NCBI GenBank assembly: GCA_020025575.1
Contig: JAHHRW010000002.1
Coordinates: forward strand, 124,001 to 188,000
Length of the DNA: 64,000 nt
DNA from: Oscillospiraceae bacterium
Lineage (GTDB): Bacteria; Bacillota; Clostridia; Oscillospirales; Oscillospiraceae
Direction of reading: 5' to 3'
Part shown: positions 23,893 through 32,788 of the stretch, in pieces
Layout: each line of letters starts with the position of its first letter
Numbering within the stretch: position 1 is the stretch's first letter
The notes under the pieces: generated by a model
What the model saw: only the letters and a program-made list of their open reading frames with translations
Told to the model about the DNA's origin: nothing
Databases searched by the model: none
Translations under genes and position numbers: made by a program

Positions 23893-25209
23893 ATGACACC
23901 CAGACAGACTGCACTGGAGGTGCTGATCGGCTGCCGCAAAAATGATGGCTGGTCGAATGCGTTGCTAAAAGAGCAAATTGGTCGTGCCAACCTTGACAAG
24001 CGTGATGCGGCACTGGCAACACGGCTTTGCTATGGGGTACTGCAGAACCGGGGACTGCTGGATTTCTACTGTCAGCAGCTGCTCACGGGAAAACTAAAGG
24101 GGCTGCGCCCTGTGGTACGCGATATCCTGCATCTGGGATTGTACCAGATCTTGCTGATGGACAAAATCCCGGATGCTGCCGCGGTAAATGAATCCGTGGT
24201 ACTGACAAAGCAGTATTGCAAGAAACAGCCACACGCTGTATCTTTGGTCAATGGCGTACTTCGCAACGCGGCGCGCCAGAAGGATAACCTGAAACAGCCG
24301 GAAGATCTGGCTGTAAAATACTCCCATCCGGAGGGCCTTGTGAATCTGTTTAGGAGCTATGTTGGACAGCAGCGGCTTGAAAACATGCTGAAAGCCAACA
24401 ATGAGGCACCGGAAACCGTGGTCCAGGTAAATACCCTGAAGACCGATGCACAGCAACTGCAAACCCGTCTGGAAGAAGAGGGTGTGCAGGTGCGTAAGCA
24501 CCCATGGCTTGCAAACTGTCTGGTGCTCAGCGGTACGGGGAGTATTGACAAGCTTTCCAGTTTCCGGGATGGCATGTTTTATGTGCAGGACGCAGCTGCA
24601 AAATTGGCGGTGGACTGTGCAAAAATTCCGGAAGGGGACCTTCTGGTGACGGATTGCTGCGCTGCCCCCGGCGGCAAGAGCTTTGCCGCAGCGATGGCTT
24701 TGGGCGGCAAAGGAAAAATCGTATCTTCTGATGTCCATGCGCATAAGGTTGCACTGATGCAAAATGGTGCAGATCGGTTGGGCTTTGACAATATTCACCC
24801 CCGGCAGTTTGATGCCACGGTGTTTGACGAAACATTAGAAAATCGTGTGGATGTTGCACTGGTGGATGTGCCCTGTTCTGGGTATGGCATCATTCGAAAA
24901 AAGCCGGATATTCGGGAAAAAGACCCGGATACCATGAAGGAACTGCCTGCTTTGCAGCTTCAGATCCTGCGCAATCAGGCCCGGTATGTGAAACCCGGCG
25001 GTGTACTGCTGTACTCCACCTGCACGCTGGTGCGCAGAGAGAATGAGGGGGTCGTGGAAAAATTCCTGAAATCCCATCCGAATTTTTCATTAGAACCTCT
25101 GGATTTGCCGGAGGTGTTTGGAAAAAATGAGAGTGGGATGCTGACACTGGTTCCCGGAGAATATGACACAGACGGCTTCTTTATCTGCCGTATGCGGAGG
25201 ACAGTATGA
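23893..25209 (+). CDS. rsmB: 16S rRNA (cytosine-967-C5)-methyltransferase
   Basis: SAM-dependent rRNA methylase of 438 aa (Sun/RsmB family). The N-terminal NusB-like RNA-binding domain (~1-130) precedes a Rossmann methylase domain with CCAAPGGKSFAAA (SAM site, ~253-265), VPCSGYG with the release Cys, and YSTCTLVRRENEG with the catalytic Cys. The ATG at 23893 has GGAG 7 nt upstream; in-frame codons further upstream are fmt shadow. It overlaps rlmN by 4 nt. Confidence 0.95.
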   Translation: MTPRQTALEVLIGCRKNDGWSNALLKEQIGRANLDKRDAALATRLCYGVLQNRGLLDFYCQQLLTGKLKGLRPVVRDILHLGLYQILLMDKIPDAAAVNESVVLTKQYCKKQPHAVSLVNGVLRNAARQKDNLKQPEDLAVKYSHPEGLVNLFRSYVGQQRLENMLKANNEAPETVVQVNTLKTDAQQLQTRLEEEGVQVRKHPWLANCLVLSGTGSIDKLSSFRDGMFYVQDAAAKLAVDCAKIPEGDLLVTDCCAAPGGKSFAAAMALGGKGKIVSSDVHAHKVALMQNGADRLGFDNIHPRQFDATVFDETLENRVDVALVDVPCSGYGIIRKKPDIREKDPDTMKELPALQLQILRNQARYVKPGGVLLYSTCTLVRRENEGVVEKFLKSHPNFSLEPLDLPEVFGKNESGMLTLVPGEYDTDGFFICRMRRTV

Positions 25210-26237
25210 ATATCAAAGCGATGACGCTGCCTGAAATGACCCTTGCCCTGAAAGAAATGGGGCAGCCCGGTTTTCGGGCAAAACAAATTTATACATGGCT
25301 CCATAAGGGCGTGCGCTCCTATGACGAGATGACCAATGTATCCAAGGAGCTGCGTCAAGAACTGGCCCGGCAGTATCCGTTTTATCCGCCAGAGGTGGTT
25401 CGCAAGCAGGAATCCCAGAGAGATGGCACCATCAAGTATTTGTGGCGGCTGGCTGACGGAAACTGCGTGGAAACGGTACTGATGCGCTATCATTATGGCA
25501 ATACCGTCTGTATCTCTACAGAGGTTGGCTGCCGGATGGGCTGTGCATTCTGTGCATCCACATTGGGGGGATTGGTTCGCAGACTGGAACCGCAGGAGAT
25601 GCTGGATCAGGTTCTGTTTACGCAGGTGGATTCAGGACTCCCGATTTCTCATATTGTGTTGATGGGAATTGGAGAGCCACTAGATAACTTTGACAATGTA
25701 ATGCGGTTTCTGGAACTGGTAAACAGCGAAAATGGGATGAACATTTCCATGCGACACATCAGTCTTTCCACCTGTGGCCTGGTGCCAAAGATTCGTGATT
25801 TGGCGGAAAAGAAACTGCAGCTGACACTGTCGATTTCGCTGCACGCACCCAATGACGAAATTAGAAATAAAATCATGCCGGTAAACAAGGCGTATCCTTC
25901 CGAGGAACTCTTAAATGCCTGCCGTGACTACTATAAAATTACGGGACGGCGAATTTCTTTTGAATACGCCATGATTGACGGAGTCAACGACACTGAGGCA
26001 GATGCAAAGCTTTTGCTGAAACGGCTAAAAGGATTGCCGGCTCATATGAATCTGATCCCGTTGAATCATGTGGAAGAAAGTCCTCTGAAACCCAGCTCCC
26101 GGGCTGCGGTGCAGAAGTTTCAAAAAATTCTGGAAGATGGCGGCGTACCTGCCACGGTGCGCAGAACTCTTGGTGGGGATATTGATGCTTCCTGCGGACA
26201 GCTTCGCCGGAAGTATAACAAAGAACAAGGAAAATAA
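25206..26237 (+). CDS. rlmN: dual-specificity RNA methyltransferase RlmN
   Basis: Radical SAM enzyme that methylates C2 of A2503 in 23S rRNA and A37 in some tRNAs. At 343 aa it has the iron-sulfur motif C-x3-C-x2-C in GCRMGCAFCAS (~112-122), GIGEPLDN, and LSTCGLVPKIRDLAE. The C-terminal region has the catalytic Cys in DIDASCGQLR. Its start overlaps the rsmB stop (ATGA). Two rRNA methylases in a row upstream of stp-prkC is the usual Firmicute order. Confidence 0.96.
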   Translation: MNIKAMTLPEMTLALKEMGQPGFRAKQIYTWLHKGVRSYDEMTNVSKELRQELARQYPFYPPEVVRKQESQRDGTIKYLWRLADGNCVETVLMRYHYGNTVCISTEVGCRMGCAFCASTLGGLVRRLEPQEMLDQVLFTQVDSGLPISHIVLMGIGEPLDNFDNVMRFLELVNSENGMNISMRHISLSTCGLVPKIRDLAEKKLQLTLSISLHAPNDEIRNKIMPVNKAYPSEELLNACRDYYKITGRRISFEYAMIDGVNDTEADAKLLLKRLKGLPAHMNLIPLNHVEESPLKPSSRAAVQKFQKILEDGGVPATVRRTLGGDIDASCGQLRRKYNKEQGK

Positions 26238-26261
26238 TGAATGCGAAAGGAGACACTTCCT

Positions 26262-26993
26262 ATGCAGAGTTGGGGGTTATCCGATACGGGCTGTGTCCGC
26301 AGTCAGAATCAGGATGCATTTCAAATTGTACAGCTGGACCGCAGCACTTGGCTATACGTAGTCTGTGACGGCATGGGCGGTGCAAAATCCGGAAACATTG
26401 CAAGCTCCTTGGCAATTGATGTGTTTGTTCAGGAACTAAAGCGCGTACATAAGTGCGGTATGAGTCCGGAGCATATCGAGCAAATGCTGATTGGCGGAGT
26501 CAAACTTGCAAACTTCACGGTATATGACCAGGCACAACAGTTTGAAGAATTCCGTGGTATGGGAACAACACTGGTGGCAGCCTATGTAACGGGGAAAAAA
26601 GCAACGGTAATCAATGTAGGTGACAGCCGATGCTATCTTGTGAACCAAGATGGCGTTCGCCAAATTACCACAGACCATTCCTTGGTGCAGAGTATGCTGA
26701 GTCAGGGAGAGCTCACGCCTGAACAGGCAAAAACTTTCCCCGGAAAAAACTTTATAACCCGTGCAATCGGCACCGAGGCTACCATCGAATGTGACCTGTT
26801 CCACGAAAATCTGGGGCGGGGAGATGCATTGCTTTTGTGCAGCGATGGATTGAGCGGTGTGGTGGACGAACAGGAAATCCTGTTTGAAGTTGTCCACGGT
26901 GTCAATAAAGAGAATTGCTGCCAACGACTGTTGGATATCGCAAAAATGCGCGGCGCACCGGATAATGTAACAAGCATACTGGTGTTAGCCTAA
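26262..26993 (+). CDS. stp: PP2C-type Ser/Thr protein phosphatase
   Basis: Partner phosphatase of the PASTA kinase (PrpC/Stp family), 243 aa from the ATG at 26262, which has AAAGGAG 8 nt upstream. PP2C metal-site motifs seen are SDTGCVRSQNQDAF (~7-20), CDGMGG (~35-40), GMGTTLVAA, VGDSRCYL, LCSDGLSG, and the C-terminal APDNVTSILV. It dephosphorylates targets of, and the kinase itself from, the gene 25 nt downstream. Confidence 0.96.
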   Translation: MQSWGLSDTGCVRSQNQDAFQIVQLDRSTWLYVVCDGMGGAKSGNIASSLAIDVFVQELKRVHKCGMSPEHIEQMLIGGVKLANFTVYDQAQQFEEFRGMGTTLVAAYVTGKKATVINVGDSRCYLVNQDGVRQITTDHSLVQSMLSQGELTPEQAKTFPGKNFITRAIGTEATIECDLFHENLGRGDALLLCSDGLSGVVDEQEILFEVVHGVNKENCCQRLLDIAKMRGAPDNVTSILVLA

Positions 26994-27018
26994 GCCGGCA
27001 GATGGAAGGAGTAGGACA

Positions 27019-29328
27019 ATGGATAACGATAAATACATCGGCCGGCTTTTGGACGGTCGCTATGAAATTCTGGAAGTGATCGGCACTGGCGGTATGGCGG
27101 TGGTTTATAAAGCACGATGCCATCGTCTGAACCGGCTGGTTGCCATTAAGATTCTAAAGGATGACCTATCCCAGGATGAGGAATTCCGCCGCCGTTTCCA
27201 TGCGGAAAGTCAGGCAGTCGCTATGCTGAGCCATCCCAATATTATGTCTGTATATGATGTTTCCACCTCGGATGAGGCAGATTATATTGTGATGGAGCTG
27301 ATCGATGGCATCACCCTGAAACAATATATGGAAAAGAAGGGAACGCTGAACTGGAAGGAAACCCTGCACTTCTCCATGCAGATTGCCAAGGCTCTGGAGC
27401 ATGCCCACAGCAGGGGAATCGTCCATAGAGACATCAAACCCCACAATGTGATGGTGCTGAAAAATGGAAGTGTCAAGGTAACAGATTTTGGTATTGCCAG
27501 AATTATGTCCAAGAGCAACACCCTGACAAAAGAGGCACTTGGCTCGGTACATTATATTTCTCCGGAGCAGGCAAAGGGCGGCAGAGTGGATGCTCGTTCG
27601 GATCTGTATTCGCTGGGTGTGGTCATGTATGAGATGATGACCGGAAGAGCGCCTTATGACGGAGAGTCCCCCGTGGCGGTGGCGATCCAACATATCAACG
27701 GCGGCGCACCCATGCCCTCGACCCTGAACCCCAATATTCCTGGTGGTCTGGAGCAAATCATTATGAAGGCCATGTCGATCAATCCAGATGACAGATATAG
27801 TACGGCCACCGAAATGCTGTATGATTTAGAGGAGTTCCGCAAAAATCCCAGCATTCTCTTTGACTTCAAAGATAAATCTGATGTGGATGCAGCCGTAATG
27901 CTGAACAATTTGAAGGCATCTCAGGAGCGGGGGATTCCTGCCCAACCCAGAACAACGGCAGAGCGGATTGCCGGTGTCCATCCGCAGCGTCCTGCACAGG
28001 CTAGACCTGCTGCACCACAGCCCCAGCGCACCAGACGAGAAGGTGGAAACAGACCCGTTAGCAACCGGGAGACAGAGATGAGACGCAGTGCCAACCGTCC
28101 AATCAGGCGGGAGCGCGGGGAAGAACGGGACAATCGGAACCGTACCGTCACCATTGCGATTGCAGTATGTTCTGCCATTGCGGTGGTCGCAATTCTGATT
28201 TTTCTGGTTCTTCTGCTGAATGGCGGCTTGTTTGGAAACAACGCACAGGTGGTGGAAGTACCCAATCTGATTGGACAGATCTATGAAAAGCTGGATCGTA
28301 CCAAATACCCCAATATTGAGATTGTTCCGGGAGATCGCGCTTTCAGCGATACCTATGAAGAGGGTAGAATCATGGATCAGAGTCCCAAGCCGAAGGAGCA
28401 GATTCCTCTAGGCGGGCAGGTGCGGGTCTATGTAAGTATGGGCAAGGAACAGGATGAGCTGCCCGTCATTGCAGATCTGCGTGGCATGACCCAGGATGCA
28501 GCCCAGAATTATCTGAATGTATTGAAGGGAGATTTGATCCCGCAGTTTGAACAAATCAATGACGATGAAGTGAAAGAGGGGCTGGTTGTGAAGACAGAAC
28601 CAGCCAAGGGAGAACAACTTCAGAAAGGTCAGACGGTTACAATTTACCTGAGCATGGGCCCGGAGATCAAGAAGAACAAGGTTCCCAATGTCATCGGTAA
28701 GGACAAGAATACTGCCATAGCGATTCTGGCCAATAATGGATTTGTGACTTACAGAGTCGAAACAGAGGAAAGCCGAGAGGCCAAGGATACCGTCACACGG
28801 CTTTCTGTGCAGACCAATGAAACGCTGGATGTGACCACCGAAATTGTGATCTATGTTTCCGAGGGAACTGTTCGGGAGCGGGTTCCCAATTTGGTGGGTA
28901 AGAACTATGATCAGGCGCAGAAAGAGCTGAACGATCTGGGCTTTCAGAAAATTTCCGTTGTCCCGGAGGAAAATCCTGCAGAAAAAGACATGGTGTTCCG
29001 TCAGTCCATTTCCGCAGGTGTGGAAATCGATGTGACAACAGAGATTGTGCTGTATGTTTCTGATGGCCCCAAGGAAACCGAGCCACCCACGACAGAGGCT
29101 ACCGAACCGGAAAAGACGGTTTATAAGACCATCAGCCTTCCGATGGATCGGAAGAATCCATACAAGCTGACCATCATGCTGGAAGGAAAAACCATTGTGG
29201 ATGATCAGGAGATTCAGCCTGGTACTGCAAGCTATGCAGTTCAGCTCAGTGGCAGAGGCACAGGTTATATCGAAATCTATATCGACGGTGAATACAACCG
29301 TACAGAAAAGGTGGACTTTGGTGGTTAA
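27019..29328 (+). CDS. prkC: PASTA-domain Ser/Thr protein kinase PrkC/Stk1
   Basis: Membrane kinase of 769 aa that senses cell-wall fragments and controls growth, germination and wall metabolism. The kinase domain (~1-280) has GTGGMAVVYKA, the VAIKIL lysine, HRDIKPHNV (~136), DFG (~156) and a GSVHYISPEQAKGG activation segment. A Pro/Arg-rich juxtamembrane linker and one membrane helix (~375-403) follow. Outside are four PASTA repeats (~410-685), a PTTEATEP spacer, and an extra ~60-residue beta-rich C-terminal domain with no PASTA signature. Its end overlaps the rsgA start by 8 nt. Confidence 0.96.
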   Translation: MDNDKYIGRLLDGRYEILEVIGTGGMAVVYKARCHRLNRLVAIKILKDDLSQDEEFRRRFHAESQAVAMLSHPNIMSVYDVSTSDEADYIVMELIDGITLKQYMEKKGTLNWKETLHFSMQIAKALEHAHSRGIVHRDIKPHNVMVLKNGSVKVTDFGIARIMSKSNTLTKEALGSVHYISPEQAKGGRVDARSDLYSLGVVMYEMMTGRAPYDGESPVAVAIQHINGGAPMPSTLNPNIPGGLEQIIMKAMSINPDDRYSTATEMLYDLEEFRKNPSILFDFKDKSDVDAAVMLNNLKASQERGIPAQPRTTAERIAGVHPQRPAQARPAAPQPQRTRREGGNRPVSNRETEMRRSANRPIRRERGEERDNRNRTVTIAIAVCSAIAVVAILIFLVLLLNGGLFGNNAQVVEVPNLIGQIYEKLDRTKYPNIEIVPGDRAFSDTYEEGRIMDQSPKPKEQIPLGGQVRVYVSMGKEQDELPVIADLRGMTQDAAQNYLNVLKGDLIPQFEQINDDEVKEGLVVKTEPAKGEQLQKGQTVTIYLSMGPEIKKNKVPNVIGKDKNTAIAILANNGFVTYRVETEESREAKDTVTRLSVQTNETLDVTTEIVIYVSEGTVRERVPNLVGKNYDQAQKELNDLGFQKISVVPEENPAEKDMVFRQSISAGVEIDVTTEIVLYVSDGPKETEPPTTEATEPEKTVYKTISLPMDRKNPYKLTIMLEGKTIVDDQEIQPGTASYAVQLSGRGTGYIEIYIDGEYNRTEKVDFGG

Positions 29329-30205
29329 AAAGCACAGTGGTCGCATCATAAAATCCCTGAGTGGATTTTATGATGTCCAGACAGAGGAACAGGTTATCAC
29401 CTGTCGGGCGAGAGGACATCTCCGCAGGGGACAAATCCCACTGGTGGGTGATCTGGTGGAAATCAGCGAAGAAAAGGGAAAGGGAATGCTGGAGCAGATT
29501 CTTCCCCGAAAAAACTGCTTTGTTCGCCCTGCGGTTGCGAATCTGGATTTACTGGTGGTCTTTGCCGCAAATGTAAATCCAGTAACAGAACCATTCTTGA
29601 TTGACCGTGTTGCGGCTATTGCGGGCGATCAGGGGGTAGAGGTATGCATCTGCATCAATAAATGTGATATGGATGCAGGCGATGATCTGGCGCAGATCTA
29701 TCGCAGTGCAGGCTACACAGTGATTCAGACCAGTGCAGAAACTGGACTTGGAGTAGAGGAACTTCGCCGTCAGGTGGAAGGAAAGTTCGCAGCATTCACA
29801 GGAAATTCCGGTGTAGGCAAGAGCAGCATCCTCAATGTACTTGACCCGGAACTTCGCCTACAGACGGGTGAAGTTTCCGAGAAACTGGGACGGGGACGGC
29901 ACACCACCCGCCATGTGCAAATCTACAAGATCGGCACAGATAGCTTTATTGCGGATACTCCGGGGTTTTCATCCTTTGATACCGATCAAATGGAAGTCAT
30001 CCTGAAGGAGAATTTGCAATACGCCTTCCCGGAATTTGGCGCCTACATCGGGAAATGCCAATTCAGGGACTGCACTCACCGAAAAGAACCGGGCTGTGCC
30101 GTGACTGAGGCATTGGCAGAAGGAAAAATCTGCAAGAGCCGATATGAAAGTTATTTGCGACTTTATGAAAAAGCCTCCCAGATCAAACAATGGGAACTGA
30201 AGTAA
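29321..30205 (+). CDS. rsgA: small ribosomal subunit biogenesis GTPase RsgA
   Basis: Circularly permuted GTPase of 294 aa that checks late 30S assembly. Order seen: an OB-fold, G4 NKCD (~111), P-loop GNSGVGKSS (~163-171), the RHTTRHV switch and DTPGF (G3), then a zinc motif C-x5-C-x-H-x5-C in CQFRDCTHRKEPGC (~246-259). I chose the GTG at 29321 because AAGGTGG lies 6 nt upstream and the homologous N-terminus starts here. A TTG at 29318 is also possible. Longer in-frame readings are prkC shadow. A terminator follows. Confidence 0.95.
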   Translation: MVKKHSGRIIKSLSGFYDVQTEEQVITCRARGHLRRGQIPLVGDLVEISEEKGKGMLEQILPRKNCFVRPAVANLDLLVVFAANVNPVTEPFLIDRVAAIAGDQGVEVCICINKCDMDAGDDLAQIYRSAGYTVIQTSAETGLGVEELRRQVEGKFAAFTGNSGVGKSSILNVLDPELRLQTGEVSEKLGRGRHTTRHVQIYKIGTDSFIADTPGFSSFDTDQMEVILKENLQYAFPEFGAYIGKCQFRDCTHRKEPGCAVTEALAEGKICKSRYESYLRLYEKASQIKQWELK

Positions 30206-30208
30206 ACC

Positions 30209-30250
30209 AAGCCCCCCGTACTGATTTTCAGTCCGGGGGGCGGCTTTTTA
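30209..30250 (+). terminator. terminator after rsgA
   Basis: GCCCCCC (30211-30217) pairs with GGGGGGC (30235-30241), with inner ACTGA/TCAGT, followed by T5. It closes the cdaA-to-rsgA run. Confidence 0.85.
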
Positions 30251-30375
30251 TGGATATGGTACACCATATTTCAGCGCGGACAGGGAAGGAAACGGTGGAA
30301 ATTGGCCCTAAAAATGGTTTCTCCATTTTGACTGAATTTCATATGAAAACTTTGTGGTATTTTCTGAAATTGTGG

Positions 30376-30404
30376 TTGACAAAGGGGAAATGATGTGGTA
30401 TCAT
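30376..30404 (+). promoter_or_regulatory. strong promoter of the S10 ribosomal protein operon
   Basis: A perfect TTGACA (30376-30381), 17-bp spacer, extended -10 TG at 30396-30397, and TATCAT (30399-30404). Transcription would begin near 30411. No promoter of similar quality was noticed before rplQ, though weaker internal ones may exist. Confidence 0.8.
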
Positions 30405-30410
30405 GGTTGA

Positions 30411-30670
30411 GCATGTGTGGGAAAGCTATGCATGCGATGCGATGATGCAGGAGATTGCGTCCTAGACGGTAACTTCTGCGGAGTATGTCCGGTCATCGGG
30501 CGGCTGAACTGTTCAGATTGCGCTTGCGTATATCGCTGCATCTGAAGGAGGGTCGGCTTGCGTCGGCCATTTTTCATAGGCTAGAATGATACGCACGGAG
30601 GCGCGGACAAATAGTTCACCGTACCCAGGCACGAAAGAAACTGAGTACGTTTTCAAGGAGGAAAACAACC
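30411..30670 (+). promoter_or_regulatory. structured 5' leader of the S10 operon
   Basis: About 260 nt of untranslated leader without an ORF. Possible helices are GCAGGAG/CTTCTGC (30447-30453 with 30473-30479), CTGAA/TTCAG (30504-30508 with 30512-30516) and the competing TTCAGAT/ATCTGAA (30512-30518 with 30540-30546). A terminator-like GGTCGGC/GTCGGCC hairpin (30551-30557 with 30562-30568) is followed by ATTTTTC. The competing helices plus a terminator suggest attenuation by a ribosomal protein, in the way S10 leaders are controlled elsewhere. The ligand is unknown. Confidence 0.6.
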
Positions 30671-30982
30671 ATGGCAAACCAAGAAATGATCCGTATCAGA
30701 CTGAAGGCTTATGATCACCAGCTGATCGACTCCAGCGCTGCAAAGATCGTGGAGACTGCTAAGCGCAATGGCGCTGCTGTTTCTGGCCCCATCCCTCTGC
30801 CCACCAAGAAGGAAGTTGTGACGATCCTTCGCGCTGTCCACAAGTACAAGGATAGCCGTGAGCAGTTCGAGCGTAGAACCCACAAGAGATTGATCGATAT
30901 TCTCAACCCCAATCAGAAGACTGTTGAGGCTCTGATGAGCCTGGATCTGCCTGCTGGCGTTGAGATTGAGATAAAGCTGTAA
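30671..30982 (+). CDS. rpsJ: 30S ribosomal protein S10
   Basis: Head protein of the 30S subunit, also NusE in antitermination complexes. At 103 aa it has the expected IRIRLKAYDHQLIDSS start and the KDSREQFERRTHKRLIDI loop. AAGGAGG precedes the ATG. First gene of the S10-spc-alpha supercluster. The following 120-nt gap before rplC contains small inverted repeats (GCCCG/CGGGC, CATGT/ACATG) but no clear promoter. Confidence 0.98.
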   Translation: MANQEMIRIRLKAYDHQLIDSSAAKIVETAKRNGAAVSGPIPLPTKKEVVTILRAVHKYKDSREQFERRTHKRLIDILNPNQKTVEALMSLDLPAGVEIEIKL

Positions 30983-31102
30983 TTGCTCGTCACAATTATA
31001 GCTGCCCGCACTGTCTGGCATCGGGCGGACGGGTCATGTTGACATGGGATACCCAATGATCCTGAGTCAACCAATAACCTATTTTAAAAGGAGAAAACCA
31101 AA

Positions 31103-31822
31103 ATGCAGAAAGCAATCATCGGCAAAAAAGTGGGCATGACCCAGATCTTCGATGAGAGCGGCAAGGTCATCCCTGTCACTGTTGTAGAGGCAGGTCCCTG
31201 CGTTGTCACTCAGAAGAAGACTGTCGAGACCGACGGCTACACTGCCGTGCAGCTGGGCTTCGAAGACATCAAGGAGCACAAGCTGTCCAAGCCTGAGGCT
31301 GGCCATCTGAAGAAGGCTGGCGTTGAGGCAAAGCGTCACCTGAAGGAGTTCCGTCTGGAGAACGCAGCTGAGATGAATGTCGGCGACGTTGTCAAGGCTG
31401 ACGTCTTCACAGCAGGTGACAAGATTGACGTGACCGGCATCAGCAAGGGTCACGGCTATCAGGGCGTTATCAAGCGCCATGGCGCACATCGCACCGATAT
31501 GACTCACGGCGGCGGCCCTGTCCATCGCCATGCAGGTTCTATGGGTGCATCTTCTCATCAGTCCCGTATCTTCCCCGGCAAGATTGGCGCCGGTCAGATG
31601 GGCAATGAGCAGGTTACCATCGAGAACCTGGATATCGTTCAGGTTGATGCAGAGCTGAACATGATCGCAATCCGCGGTGCCATTCCTGGCCCCAAGGGCG
31701 GTCTGGTCTTCATCCGCAACACCGTTAAGAACAACAAGGTCAAGAATGTCGAAACCGGCATCAGCAAGAACCCGCAGAAGGCTTCCGGCAGAAACCCCCA
31801 GAAGGCTTCCGCAAGAGGCTAA
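31103..31822 (+). CDS. rplC: 50S ribosomal protein L3
   Basis: Early-assembly 23S-binding protein near the peptidyl transferase centre. Of its 239 aa, the core (~1-215) is normal, with HGGGPVHRHAGSMGASS...PGKIGAGQMG. The C-terminus carries an extra basic tail made of a near-perfect repeat, NPQKASGR then NPQKASAR, which most L3 proteins lack. AAAGGAG precedes the ATG. Confidence 0.97.
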   Translation: MQKAIIGKKVGMTQIFDESGKVIPVTVVEAGPCVVTQKKTVETDGYTAVQLGFEDIKEHKLSKPEAGHLKKAGVEAKRHLKEFRLENAAEMNVGDVVKADVFTAGDKIDVTGISKGHGYQGVIKRHGAHRTDMTHGGGPVHRHAGSMGASSHQSRIFPGKIGAGQMGNEQVTIENLDIVQVDAELNMIAIRGAIPGPKGGLVFIRNTVKNNKVKNVETGISKNPQKASGRNPQKASARG

Positions 31823-31841
31823 GGAAAGGAGAGCTTAAATC

Positions 31842-32465
31842 ATGCCTAAGACTAATGTTTACGATATGTCCGGCAAGCAGGTCGGCGAGATCGAACTCTC
31901 CGCAGCTGTGTTCGGCATTGAGCCCAATGGCGCTGTTGTCCATGATGTGGTCAAGAACCACCTGGCAAACTGCCGTCAGGGCACTCAGTCCGCTCTGACC
32001 CGCGCCGAAGTTTCCGGCGGCGGCAGAAAGCCCTGGAGACAGAAGGGTACCGGTCGCGCTCGTCAGGGCAGCACCCGTGCTCCTCAGTGGACCCACGGCG
32101 GTATCGTGTTCGCTCCCAAGCCCAGAGATTACAGCTACACCCTGAACAAGAAGGTGAAGCGTCTGGCTCTGAAGAGCGCTCTGTCCGCTAAGGCTCAGGA
32201 CAACAATGTTGTTGTCATCGACTCCATCAAGATGGATTCCGTTAAGACCAAGGACTTCGCTAACTTCCTGGGCGCAGTAGGCGCTGAGAAGAAGGCTCTG
32301 GTTGTTACCGCTGAGGCTGACCAGATCATCGTTAAGTCCGGCCGCAACATCCCCGGCTGCGCTGTCACCTTCGCCAACCTGATCAATGTCTACGACGTTG
32401 TCAATGCTAACAAGCTGGTTGTCGATCAGGCTGCTCTGGCCAAGATCGAGGAGGTATTCGCATAA
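31842..32465 (+). CDS. rplD: 50S ribosomal protein L4
   Basis: Exit-tunnel protein of 207 aa with the tunnel loop GGGRKPWRQKGTGRARQGSTRAPQW (the macrolide-resistance region, looking wild type). In E. coli, L4 represses its own operon; whether it acts on the leader here is unknown. Its stop shares one base with the rplW start (TAATG). Confidence 0.97.
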   Translation: MPKTNVYDMSGKQVGEIELSAAVFGIEPNGAVVHDVVKNHLANCRQGTQSALTRAEVSGGGRKPWRQKGTGRARQGSTRAPQWTHGGIVFAPKPRDYSYTLNKKVKRLALKSALSAKAQDNNVVVIDSIKMDSVKTKDFANFLGAVGAEKKALVVTAEADQIIVKSGRNIPGCAVTFANLINVYDVVNANKLVVDQAALAKIEEVFA

Positions 32466-32758
32466 TGAACGCTTACGATATCGTTAGAAGACCGGTTATC
32501 ACCGAGCAGTCCATGGAGGCTGTCGCTGATAAGAAGTACGTTTTCATGGTTGATGTCAACGCCAACAAGACCGAGATCAAGGCCGCTGTGGAAGAGATCT
32601 TCGGTGTCAAGGTTGCAAAGGTCAACACCATTCGTATGCAGGGTAAGATGAAGCGCACCGGTGCTTATCCCGCAGGCCGCCGTCCTGAGTTCAAGAAGGC
32701 TGTCGTTACCCTGACTGCTGACTCCAAGACCATCGAGTTCTTCGAGGGTATGGTCTAA
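32465..32758 (+). CDS. rplW: 50S ribosomal protein L23
   Basis: Tunnel-exit protein that docks trigger factor and SRP; 97 aa, normal length. It starts MNAYDIVRRPVITEQSM and has VNANKTEIKAAVEEIFGVKV. Its ribosome-binding site GAGGAGG lies inside the end of rplD, and a 1-nt overlap couples the two. Confidence 0.97.
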   Translation: MNAYDIVRRPVITEQSMEAVADKKYVFMVDVNANKTEIKAAVEEIFGVKVAKVNTIRMQGKMKRTGAYPAGRRPEFKKAVVTLTADSKTIEFFEGMV

Positions 32759-32788
32759 ACCACATCTCAATAAAGGAGTAAACGCAAA

